Of a stretch of 64,000 bases of DNA, positions 39,811-47,849 are shown piece after piece (the stretch's first letter is position 1; each line of letters begins with the position of its first letter). The position numbers and the translations under genes were made by a program. The DNA lies in the NCBI RefSeq assembly GCF_028618515.1, contig NZ_JAQITB010000007.1, positions 28,937 to 92,936 of the forward strand, given 5' to 3'. Under the pieces are notes generated by a model, which saw nothing but the letters and a program-made list of their open reading frames with translations, made no database searches and was not told the DNA's origin. The stretch is from Bartonella sp. ML69XJBT. GTDB taxonomy: Bacteria > Pseudomonadota > Alphaproteobacteria > Rhizobiales > Rhizobiaceae.

Positions 39811-40153
39811 TTAAAGGAGATGAATATTCGCATTAATTAAAAGAGCCATCTTTATATATTTTCTTGATATCTAAGGTATCTCACAATATTAATAATGAGA
39901 GCAATATTTTATCTTTCTGAGAATTAAATTTTTCATGCTTAAATTCAATAATCTTTTTCAAAGCCAAATCCTGTACTCTTTCAAAAAAATGACGAAAAAA
40001 ACTTATTATAAATAGAATAACCAGGCAATATGATCAATGAAATAATTATTTTTTTCTGTCTTGAGCAGCCCCATACTTGATAAAATAAATATTATTTTTT
40101 GATAATGCTCTTCATCATCATGATAGAAAAACGAATAACAATAAATTTTTGCA

Positions 40154-40183
40154 TTGCTCCTAGAAGAGTTTGCAGATTATAGA
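40154..40183 (+). promoter_or_regulatory. Candidate promoter of the right binding-protein gene
   Basis: TTGCTC and TATAGA are separated by 18 bases, one more than in the left copy, and the -10 box differs by one base. Promoter strength may therefore differ between the two genes. Confidence 0.4.
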
Positions 40184-40230
40184 ATACATGATTATCTTAT
40201 ACTTTCCCGCTTATCCAATAGGAGAACATA

Positions 40231-40983
40231 ATGAAATTATTAGCAGTCGCTCTTATAATAACTGCAACACTGTTCACCCAATCGGCTCATACTCAAACAC
40301 TAAAAATTGCAAGTGAAGGTTCCTACCCTCCATTTAGCTACATGGACTCAAACAACAAACTCCAAGGTTTTGACGTTGATATATCTTATGCACTTTGTGA
40401 AAAAATGAATATTGAATGTACCATCGTTACGCAAGACTTTGAGGGAATGATCCCTGGTCTTCTTGCAAAGAAATACGATGCTATTATTGCTTCTCTTGCT
40501 CTCACAGAAGAGCGCTTACAAAGGATTGATTTCACAGCCCCTTATTATAACACAGAACTCGCTCTAATTGTTACAAAAGATTCGGAAATTAAAGAAATAT
40601 CAGCAGAGGCTTTTAAGGGAAAAAATCTTGGCGTACAATCAAATACAACACAAGCTGCCTATGCAGAAGATCATTATGCCTCTGAAGGAATAAATATTAA
40701 GCTCTATCCTACAACAATAGAAGTTAATCGTGATCTTTTAAACCGTCGTGTTGAAGGGATTATCGTAGATAAACTACAAGCATTAAATTGGCTCAAAAAT
40801 GAAGGAAAAGATTGCTGCAAACTATTGGGAACTCTGGAAGATACAAAATTTCCTATTGCAATTGCCATACGTCAAAATAATAATGGTCTTAAAAATCAGT
40901 TTAATAAAGCGTTAAAGGATATCCGTTCGGACGGAACTTATGATAAAATTATAAAAAAATATTTTACATCTGATGTTTATTAA
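40231..40983 (+). CDS. Periplasmic amino-acid-binding protein (polar amino-acid ABC importer), copy 2
   Basis: This is a 250-residue paralogue of the preceding binding protein, with the same signal peptide, the same length and no gaps. Changes include SEGSYPPFSYMDSNNKLQ and DAIIASLALTEERLQRIDF where copy 1 has different side chains. It is 76 bases upstream of the permease and so is the copy most likely to be co-transcribed with the transporter. The likely substrate class is basic or polar amino acids; the exact ligand is unknown. Confidence 0.92.
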   Translation: MKLLAVALIITATLFTQSAHTQTLKIASEGSYPPFSYMDSNNKLQGFDVDISYALCEKMNIECTIVTQDFEGMIPGLLAKKYDAIIASLALTEERLQRIDFTAPYYNTELALIVTKDSEIKEISAEAFKGKNLGVQSNTTQAAYAEDHYASEGINIKLYPTTIEVNRDLLNRRVEGIIVDKLQALNWLKNEGKDCCKLLGTLEDTKFPIAIAIRQNNNGLKNQFNKALKDIRSDGTYDKIIKKYFTSDVY

Positions 40984-41059
40984 ATATCAATCCGGACTAA
41001 AATTCGTCAAACTGTTTATTACTAAAAATATTATCTAATTCTTTATAAGGAACACAAGA

Positions 41060-41779
41060 ATGATTGAAAATTTAGCATTGCTATCATTTAGCAATGGTGG
41101 ATGGGGTATGGTTATACTTTCTAGTGCAGGAATAACATTATCATTGGCTTTGTGCTGCGGGCTTTTAGGACTTCCTTTAGGTCTTCTAGCTGCCGTGATG
41201 ATTCGCTCTGATATTAAGATAGCGAAAACTATAGCTACCCTCTTTTCATCGGTGTTCCGTGGATTACCAGAGCTGTTAACTCTCTTTTTAGTTTACTATG
41301 GCTTACAAAATATTATTCAAATTGTTCTTGATTATTTTAATATTGAAATAATGTTCAGCATCAATGCCTTTGTTGCTGGTGTTTTGGCACTTAGTATGGT
41401 TCTTGCAGCCTTTTCTTGTGAAGTTTGGCTTGGAGCATTCAATATATTTGATAAAGGTCAATATGAGGCGGCTAAAACTTTAGGACTTTCACGCTCAACA
41501 ACGTTTTTTCGTATTGTTTTTCCTCAGCTTATTCAAAATGCTTTACCAGGACTTTCTAATAATTGGCTCACTTTACTTAAAGATACATCCCTCGTGTCAA
41601 CCATTTCACTTGTTGACCTTATGCGACAAACGAATTTAGCGGTTGCAGCTACCGATAAACCTATGCTGTTTTATCTTGTTGCATGCTTGCTCTATTTGTT
41701 ATTTTCAGCGTTTTTTTCTGCCATCCTTCATTATTTGGAAAAATATACTCAAGCAGGATATAGAAAGGTACTAGAATGA
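41060..41779 (+). CDS. Polar amino-acid ABC transporter permease (ArtQ-like)
   Basis: This 239-residue inner-membrane subunit of the HisMQ family has about five helices. The conserved cytoplasmic loop EAAKTLGLSRSTTFFRIVFPQLIQNALPG is the EAA motif that contacts the ATPase. FRGLPELLTLFLVYYG is also a family hallmark. It has AAGGAAC before the ATG. Its stop overlaps the next permease start by 4 bases (ATGA), showing translational coupling. Confidence 0.92.
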   Translation: MIENLALLSFSNGGWGMVILSSAGITLSLALCCGLLGLPLGLLAAVMIRSDIKIAKTIATLFSSVFRGLPELLTLFLVYYGLQNIIQIVLDYFNIEIMFSINAFVAGVLALSMVLAAFSCEVWLGAFNIFDKGQYEAAKTLGLSRSTTFFRIVFPQLIQNALPGLSNNWLTLLKDTSLVSTISLVDLMRQTNLAVAATDKPMLFYLVACLLYLLFSAFFSAILHYLEKYTQAGYRKVLE

Positions 41780-42486
41780 TGATTCCTGAGTGGCTTTATT
41801 TCCTTTTTAATCCTGCTCTTTTAAACCGTTATGGCCCAAAATTTATTGAGGGCTTTATTGTTACTATTGAGCTTGTTTCTATAGCTTGTTCTATTGGTTT
41901 TGTTCTTGGTATGCTTATCGCATTTGCACGTTTGTCAAAGAATAAGTTGTTTAAATATGTTGCACAGGCTTATGTCTACTTTTTTCGTGGTTCTCCTTTA
42001 CTCGCTCAACTTTTTCTTTTCTACTACGGGCTTGGTTCAATGAACAACTTCTGGCAACAGATTGGCCTATGGTGGTTTTTTCAAAACGCATGGTATTGTT
42101 GTCTTTTTATTTTTGCTCTCAATTCTGCTGCCTATCAATCTGAAATCTTTAAAGGAAGTTTTCTCTCTGTAACAACTGGGCAACGTGAAGCATCCAAAGC
42201 ATTAGGATTAAGTCGTTTTGTAACATTTTTCAGAATTATTCTACCGCAAGCAATGGTCGTAGCATTACGTCCCCTAGGCAATGAATTAATTTTAATGATA
42301 AAATCCAGTGCTATTGCCTCACTCATCACTATTTATGATTTAATGGGAATTGCCAAAATGACGTATTCACGTACATTCGATTTTCAAGTTTACGTTTGGG
42401 CAGCTCTTATGTATCTTCTTATTGTTGAGTTCATTCACCGTTTTGTTGTTTTTATCGAATATCGTCTCACCCGATATTTACGGTAA
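41776..42486 (+). CDS. Polar amino-acid ABC transporter permease (ArtM-like)
   Basis: This second HisMQ-family permease is 236 residues long. It has FFRGSPLLAQLFLFYYG and the EAA loop REASKALGLSRFVTFFRIILPQA. With the preceding subunit it should form the heterodimeric membrane channel. An alternative ATG three bases downstream is possible. The ATPase gene follows after 61 bases. Confidence 0.92.
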   Translation: MMIPEWLYFLFNPALLNRYGPKFIEGFIVTIELVSIACSIGFVLGMLIAFARLSKNKLFKYVAQAYVYFFRGSPLLAQLFLFYYGLGSMNNFWQQIGLWWFFQNAWYCCLFIFALNSAAYQSEIFKGSFLSVTTGQREASKALGLSRFVTFFRIILPQAMVVALRPLGNELILMIKSSAIASLITIYDLMGIAKMTYSRTFDFQVYVWAALMYLLIVEFIHRFVVFIEYRLTRYLR

Positions 42487-42547
42487 ATAAACTGATCAGA
42501 AAAAAACTTACCAAATCAAAATGTTAAATCAATAAATTTATTTATCA

Positions 42548-43336
42548 ATGAAAGAATACAACAAGATGAATTTGGAAAATGATAAATCTATCCATACAGC
42601 TACACCCGTGATTTCTATTCGGAATTTAAATAAATGGTACGGATATTTTCAAGTACTCTATAATATTAATTTTGATGTCAAAACCGGTGAGCGCATTGTG
42701 CTGTGTGGTCCTTCTGGATCAGGTAAATCAACTTTGATCCGGTGTATTAATCAATTAGAAAAAGCTCAAGAAGGTACAATTTGCATCCATAATATTGATA
42801 TTCATGCTGCTCCCTTATACCAGCAAAAAAATGTTCTCCGTAAAATAGGAATGGTCTTTCAGAACTTTAATTTATTTCCTCATATGAGCGTTATGCAAAA
42901 CTGTATTTTAGCACCTATGACGGTTCAAGGGCTTTCTAAACAGCAAGCACAAGAACGCGCAATGCATTATCTGACGAATGTTGGCATTGAAAAACATTGT
43001 CATAAATATCCTTTACAACTCTCTGGTGGGCAACAACAGCGTGTTGCGATTGCTCGTGCACTTTGTATGGAACCTGAAGTCATGCTTTTTGATGAACCAA
43101 CCTCAGCTCTTGATCCAGAAAGTGTCGGAGAAGTTTTAGAAGTTATGGTCAAGTTAGCAGATACAGGTATAACAATGCTTTGCGTAACACACGAAATGGG
43201 TTTTGCGCGTGAAGTTTCAGAAAGAATTCTCTTTCTGGAAAATGGAAAAATTATTGAAGATACAACTTCTGATGAATTTTTTACCAGTCCTCAAAGCCAA
43301 CGTGCTCGTGCGTTTCTTGCTAAAATTAAACATTAA
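42548..43336 (+). CDS. Polar amino-acid ABC transporter ATP-binding protein
   Basis: This 262-residue ATPase powers the importer. It shows Walker A GPSGSGKST, the Q-loop at VFQNFNLFPHM, the ABC signature LSGGQQQR, Walker B VMLFDEPTSALDPE, and the switch histidine in VTHEMGFA. It belongs to the HisP/GlnQ/ArtP group. An alternative start at the seventh codon (MNLEND) is possible. It completes the operon and is convergent with lpxB, with only 28 bases between stops. Confidence 0.94.
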   Translation: MKEYNKMNLENDKSIHTATPVISIRNLNKWYGYFQVLYNINFDVKTGERIVLCGPSGSGKSTLIRCINQLEKAQEGTICIHNIDIHAAPLYQQKNVLRKIGMVFQNFNLFPHMSVMQNCILAPMTVQGLSKQQAQERAMHYLTNVGIEKHCHKYPLQLSGGQQQRVAIARALCMEPEVMLFDEPTSALDPESVGEVLEVMVKLADTGITMLCVTHEMGFAREVSERILFLENGKIIEDTTSDEFFTSPQSQRARAFLAKIKH

Positions 43337-43364
43337 CCATCAATATTGTTTTACCTGCACAATC

Positions 43365-44555
43365 CTAAGTGTTTTGTTTTTCGAGAAGACGAATAATTGT
43401 TTGGGCACCAATAACTCCTGATGGGACTTCAGTTTTCATTTTCTGTTCCACTATCTCAAAAGCATCAAGTTGTGCTTGTCGTAATAAAGGATTATACAAA
43501 AGCTGTTCTATCTGCCTTGCTAACATGCCTGGGTGTAGAAATTCGTTAAAATATTCCGGCATAATAGGCTTATCGACGATAATATTCGGAAGAGCAGCAG
43601 TCCATATCGTTATTTTTTGCAAAAAAAATAATTTAGAAAAAAAATCAAGTTTATAGCAATGAACCATGGGAATTTTTGCTAATGCCAATTCCAATGAAAC
43701 TGTTCCATGTGCAGCAAGTGCAACATCTGCTTGTGCAAAAGCATGCCATTTTTCATCTTCACCAACAACAACTTCTACTGTGTTTTTCCAACTCTGTACA
43801 AAATCATGAATTGCATCCTGCAAATATGGTAAAGTTGGTAGAATAATACGTAAATGAGGAATACGTTGAGTAAGAATTTCTACGGCTTCTCGAAAAATCG
43901 GCATTAAAGAGCGAATTTCTAAATTGCGTGATCCTGGCAAAAGAACCAACGTAAATGATGATATTTTTTCATCACGCAAGTGTTTTTTTTCGGCTTGACG
44001 TTTTTTTTCTTCTTGAACAGCCAAAAGTGGTGGATGTGTCAAAAGAGAATGACCAACATAAGTTGTAGGAGGACCTTCCAAGTCATGCATAACCTTTTCT
44101 TCAAAAGGAAAAACCGCTAAAATATGATCAACAAATTTGCGCATAGCCTTAGCACGTTCTGGGCGCCATGCCCAAACAGTTGGTGCAACATATTTAATAA
44201 TAGGAAGAGAAGGCGCTAAAGCACGCACCTTTTTTGCAACACGATGGGTAAAATCCGGACTGTCAATAATAATTAAACAATCAGGTTTCTCTCGCGCGAT
44301 AAATTGAGATAAATTGCGAATATGCCGTAACAATAGTGGTAGTTTTTTTAATACTGCCCCTAAACCGATTAAAGAAATATCTTGAGAATCAAAAAAACTT
44401 TTAAGGCCTAACGCCTTTAAGTTCCTTCCACCAACACCAATCAAATGAATGTTGCTTCCTGTTTGTTGTGCTAAACAAGAAATCAAATCTGCTCCAAGGA
44501 AATCTCCAGATTCCTCACCTGCAATAACAGCAATTTTTAAGAAACAATTATTCAT
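43365..44555 (-). CDS. lpxB: Lipid-A-disaccharide synthase
   Basis: LpxB joins UDP-2,3-diacylglucosamine and lipid X into the tetraacyl disaccharide of lipid A at the inner membrane. The 396-residue protein starts MNNCFLKIAVIAGEESGDFLG, with the EESGDxLG motif in the GT-B N-lobe. Later parts include DSPDFTHRVAKKVR, VAPTVWAWRP, LLPGSRNLEI and HGTVSLELAL. The ATG at 44555 has AAAGG at the right distance and overlaps the lpxI stop by 8 bases. It is the last gene of the lpx cluster. Confidence 0.95.
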   Translation of the reverse strand: MNNCFLKIAVIAGEESGDFLGADLISCLAQQTGSNIHLIGVGGRNLKALGLKSFFDSQDISLIGLGAVLKKLPLLLRHIRNLSQFIAREKPDCLIIIDSPDFTHRVAKKVRALAPSLPIIKYVAPTVWAWRPERAKAMRKFVDHILAVFPFEEKVMHDLEGPPTTYVGHSLLTHPPLLAVQEEKKRQAEKKHLRDEKISSFTLVLLPGSRNLEIRSLMPIFREAVEILTQRIPHLRIILPTLPYLQDAIHDFVQSWKNTVEVVVGEDEKWHAFAQADVALAAHGTVSLELALAKIPMVHCYKLDFFSKLFFLQKITIWTAALPNIIVDKPIMPEYFNEFLHPGMLARQIEQLLYNPLLRQAQLDAFEIVEQKMKTEVPSGVIGAQTIIRLLEKQNT

Positions 44556-45420
44556 GATTAAACCTTTCAAATGTTTCTATAAACAAGGAATATTTGTTTG
44601 CTTTTTCTATTGTTGTTTTTACTGATAATATAAGACTTTTATTGGCTTCCACCGCAATGCCAGACAATCCACTTTTTGCAATATTCATTATTGTTGCTGG
44701 CCCAATTGATGGTAAATCAACACGATGATCTTGTTGTGGTTTTGCACATTTAACAAGAACACCACCTTTAGGTGGAATTTGCTCTCTTTTTCGCATTTCA
44801 TAAACCCGCCGCAGCATATTATCGGTTCCCTCTGCTCCCTCTAGCGCAATCACCCTTCCATTGACAGCTACTGCAGCTTGCCCAATATCTAATTGACCTA
44901 ACAGCTTTGCGGCTTTTACTGCTAAGAAAATATCTTTTTTTTCCTTTTTCGTAGCCCGCCGTAATGTTAAATCAAATTCTGCTGGTGCTAAAAGATCTGG
45001 TACAATTTCATGAGCACCAATCACACGAAAACCATGCGCTTCCACAATGCGTATAAAAGCTTTTAATAATGCATCATCCCCACCTCTCAAAGCACCGATT
45101 AACTTAGGAAGAGCTAAAAATGTTGTCCAATCGAGTCGCAATTCTGTAAGAAGTGGTCGCCTTTTCACACCACCTGCCAACACAATATTACAAATTTCAG
45201 CTGCTTTTAAGATTTTAATGAGTCTTGCTAACTCCACAATGGACAACTCGCAATGCTCATAGCGACAAAGCACAGAGTTCGCCTCATTCCGCAACAGGAC
45301 AAGAAAAGGACTTTGTCCGTATTTTTCAAGTGCTTCGGCAACAGTGATAGGTAAAACACCATTTCCTGCTATAATAGCGGTGCGGCCGGAAAGAAAACTT
45401 CTGGCACAAGAGACAGGCAT
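44548..45420 (-). CDS. lpxI: UDP-2,3-diacylglucosamine pyrophosphatase LpxI
   Basis: LpxI hydrolyses UDP-2,3-diacylglucosamine to lipid X and UMP; in alphaproteobacteria it replaces the unrelated LpxH. The 290-residue protein has the DUF1009 pattern: AIIAGNGVLPI near the start, LAGGVKRRP, GGDDALLKA, and the C-terminal CAKPQQDHRVDLPSIGP catalytic region. Its 2-base gap to lpxA and 8-base overlap with lpxB show one transcript. Confidence 0.93.
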   Translation of the reverse strand: MPVSCARSFLSGRTAIIAGNGVLPITVAEALEKYGQSPFLVLLRNEANSVLCRYEHCELSIVELARLIKILKAAEICNIVLAGGVKRRPLLTELRLDWTTFLALPKLIGALRGGDDALLKAFIRIVEAHGFRVIGAHEIVPDLLAPAEFDLTLRRATKKEKKDIFLAVKAAKLLGQLDIGQAAVAVNGRVIALEGAEGTDNMLRRVYEMRKREQIPPKGGVLVKCAKPQQDHRVDLPSIGPATIMNIAKSGLSGIAVEANKSLILSVKTTIEKANKYSLFIETFERFNHE

Positions 45421-45422
45421 TT

Positions 45423-46247
45423 TTAATCCTTATTTTCTTTTATTATATCACCTTCAAATTTGGGTGTACAATAAAAACGTTTTCCTTCTTCTTTAATAAA
45501 ATTAACGACATCAACCACAGATTGAGAAGTAGAATAGAAAGTAGAAACATCGCTAACACGCTCTTTAAACGGCTTGCTATGATCAAAAAGCATAGCAACA
45601 GCATGGCGTAATGCGTGAATATCTTTACGTTCAAAGCCTGCGCGTTTCATACCAATGATATTTAACCCTGCTAATTTTGCCTGCACACCAACAGCTGTTC
45701 CATAGGGAATGAGATCACCCACCAATGCAGATACACCGCCAATAAATGCATGATGCCCAACACGAACAAATTGGTGAACAGCAGCACCACCACCAATAAT
45801 AACATAATCTCCAACAGTAACATGACCAGCGATCATCACATTATTGGCAAATGTTACATGATTTCCCACATGACAATCATGAGCAATATGCGCATAACAA
45901 AAAAACTGACAATAATCACCCACAATAGTCATCCCCACACTCGAATCCGAGCCCCTATGCATTGTTACGCCTTCACGAATCGTACAATTTTTACCAATAG
46001 AAAGGGTTGTATGACCTCCCTTATGTTTACTATTTTGCGGCTCTGCTCCTAAGACTGCATGTGAAAATACTTTACTATTAGCACCTAATGTTGTGTCACC
46101 CATTATCACAACATGACTCATCAAACTGCATCCATCACCAATAACAGCCTCTGAACTAATATGACAAAACGGCCCAACTTGTACATTCTCACCAAGCTGC
46201 GCTCCCTTTTCCACAAGAGCCGTTGGATGAATTTTCGTACCGGACAT
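45423..46247 (-). CDS. lpxA: UDP-N-acetylglucosamine acyltransferase
   Basis: LpxA transfers a hydroxyacyl chain from acyl carrier protein to UDP-GlcNAc, the first lipid A step. The 274-residue protein is a left-handed beta-helix made of hexapeptide repeats (VGPFCHISSEAVIGDGC and many more). The catalytic histidine is in AHIAHDCHVG, followed by the usual C-terminal helical domain. It lies between fabZ (23-base gap) and lpxI. Confidence 0.96.
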   Translation of the reverse strand: MSGTKIHPTALVEKGAQLGENVQVGPFCHISSEAVIGDGCSLMSHVVIMGDTTLGANSKVFSHAVLGAEPQNSKHKGGHTTLSIGKNCTIREGVTMHRGSDSSVGMTIVGDYCQFFCYAHIAHDCHVGNHVTFANNVMIAGHVTVGDYVIIGGGAAVHQFVRVGHHAFIGGVSALVGDLIPYGTAVGVQAKLAGLNIIGMKRAGFERKDIHALRHAVAMLFDHSKPFKERVSDVSTFYSTSQSVVDVVNFIKEEGKRFYCTPKFEGDIIKENKD

Positions 46248-46270
46248 TATTAAATTCCTATTAATCTCGT

Positions 46271-46738
46271 TTACTCTTCTTCTATAATCATCGCAGCAAT
46301 TTCCGCTTCAGCGACGCGAACATCTTCTACTTTTGCAACACACGAAAAACGCCTCATACCAGCTCTCTTTTTTAAAAGTTGAACATAAATCTTGAGCTGA
46401 TCACCAGGCACAACAGGCTTACGAAATTTCGCATTATCAACAGTCATAAGATAAACCAAATTCGCTTGCGCATTCCCTAATTGTAAAAGTGAAATAGCTC
46501 CTGCTGTTTGCGCCATAGCCTCTAAAATCAATACTCCAGGCATGACAGGCTTTGCAGGAAAATGTCCTGTAAAATGTGGCTCGTTAATCGTTACATTTTT
46601 AATACCAATAGCTTGTTGTTCACCATCAATATCAATAATACGATCAATCAATAAAAACGGATAACGATGCGGTAATATTGAGAGCAATTTTTCAATATCT
46701 ACAGCCTCCAAATTTCTCATCTCTCCGCTGTTGATCAT
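46271..46738 (-). CDS. fabZ: 3-hydroxyacyl-[acyl-carrier-protein] dehydratase FabZ
   Basis: FabZ removes water from beta-hydroxyacyl-ACP in fatty acid elongation and competes with LpxA/LpxD for the same substrate. The 155-residue protein has [13 protein letters not shown] with the catalytic His and [20 protein letters not shown] with the catalytic Glu. It starts one base after the lpxD stop, so it is translationally linked to lpxD. Confidence 0.97.
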   Translation of the reverse strand: MINSGEMRNLEAVDIEKLLSILPHRYPFLLIDRIIDIDGEQQAIGIKNVTINEPHFTGHFPAKPVMPGVLILEAMAQTAGAISLLQLGNAQANLVYLMTVDNAKFRKPVVPGDQLKIYVQLLKKRAGMRRFSCVAKVEDVRVAEAEIAAMIIEEE

Positions 46739-46739
46739 A

Positions 46740-47789
46740 TTAGCGTTTCTCCTTTCTCACTTTGCCAATATTACGCAACGCCGCTACTTCTCTAAACCAC
46801 TGCTTAAATGGACGCGCTGGACTACCTCCCCATTTTTCTCCATCAGGAATGTCATTCATAACACCACTACCAGCAGCAATTTGAACACATTTACCGATTG
46901 CAATATGATCTGCGACTCCAACACTTCCGCCAAGTTGAGACATATCACCTATTGATGTACTTCCAGCAACCCCGCATTGCGCAGCAATAAGGCAATAGCG
47001 ACCAATCTTTACATTGTGTGCAATCTGGACAAGATTATCAATTTTGCTTCCTTCACCAATAATGGTATCTTCAAATGTCCCACGATCAATCGTTGTATTT
47101 GCACCGATTTCTACACCATCTTCGATAATCACACGACCCAGTTGTGGAACTTTTTCAATTCCAGAAACACTCCCAACATAACCAAAACCATCTTGCCCAA
47201 TGCAAACGCCAGGGTAAAGCTGAACTCTATCACCTATTAAAGAATACTGAATTGTTACCTTTGGACCGATATAACAGTCACGCCCAATACGACAATTTTC
47301 ACCGATAACAGCTGTAGATGAAATAAGAGTTCCAGCACCAATCTCCACATTTCGACCGATAACAGCTCCCGCTTCAATACATACATCATGCGCAAATTTA
47401 GCAGTTGGGTGAATATGCGCATACGGAGAAATTTCTCTCAGTCCAAACCACGGCATTGGCTTGACAGAATCCGGAAATAAAATACGCCCAATCTGAGCAA
47501 AATCACGCTGTGGTGTAGAGGTAACCAAAATGGCCATAGTTTCAGGAACTTTAAAAACAACTTCATTCGTACAAAAAACGGCTACAGCAGAACTCCCTAT
47601 TAGAGCATCAGAAAACTTTCGATTCTCTACGAACACAAGAGATCCCTCCACCGCACTCTCAAGTGAAGAAAGAGTATTGATCACTGTATTAGAAAACTTT
47701 GGATTAAGAAGTTTTGCCCCTGTCAACTCCGCAACATTAGCAACCGTCAATCGCCGGGACGGCGTAAAAAAAAATGTATCCGCCATCAA
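46740..47789 (-). CDS. lpxD: UDP-3-O-acylglucosamine N-acyltransferase
   Basis: LpxD adds the second hydroxyacyl chain in lipid A synthesis. The 349-residue protein has the N-terminal uridine-binding domain (about 15-110) and a hexapeptide-repeat beta-helix. The catalytic His lies in [25 protein letters not shown] near the end is also typical. The start could be the second Met. It is 60 bases downstream of bamA. Confidence 0.95.
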   Translation of the reverse strand: MMADTFFFTPSRRLTVANVAELTGAKLLNPKFSNTVINTLSSLESAVEGSLVFVENRKFSDALIGSSAVAVFCTNEVVFKVPETMAILVTSTPQRDFAQIGRILFPDSVKPMPWFGLREISPYAHIHPTAKFAHDVCIEAGAVIGRNVEIGAGTLISSTAVIGENCRIGRDCYIGPKVTIQYSLIGDRVQLYPGVCIGQDGFGYVGSVSGIEKVPQLGRVIIEDGVEIGANTTIDRGTFEDTIIGEGSKIDNLVQIAHNVKIGRYCLIAAQCGVAGSTSIGDMSQLGGSVGVADHIAIGKCVQIAAGSGVMNDIPDGEKWGGSPARPFKQWFREVAALRNIGKVRKEKR

Positions 47790-47849
47790 AACACTTTCTC
47801 TCCCAGCCTAATCCATTTTCTCCAATTTTGCCTCTAAAGAAAATTCAAA

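Larger units (their letters stand above)
39700..40230. other. Spacer between the two binding-protein genes, including duplication junction
   Basis: The first 110 bases match the sequence between copy 2 and the intact permease, including a truncated permease start at 39781-39810. After the junction the upstream region of copy 2 begins at about 39867. No separate gene is present. Confidence 0.6.
39867..41089 (+). repeat. Tandem duplication, right copy
   Basis: This is the second copy of the unit described at 38605-39810, containing its own upstream block and a full binding-protein gene. It runs on into the intact permease. The non-coding flanks have diverged by many small changes, so the duplication is not recent. 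Confidence 0.8.
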
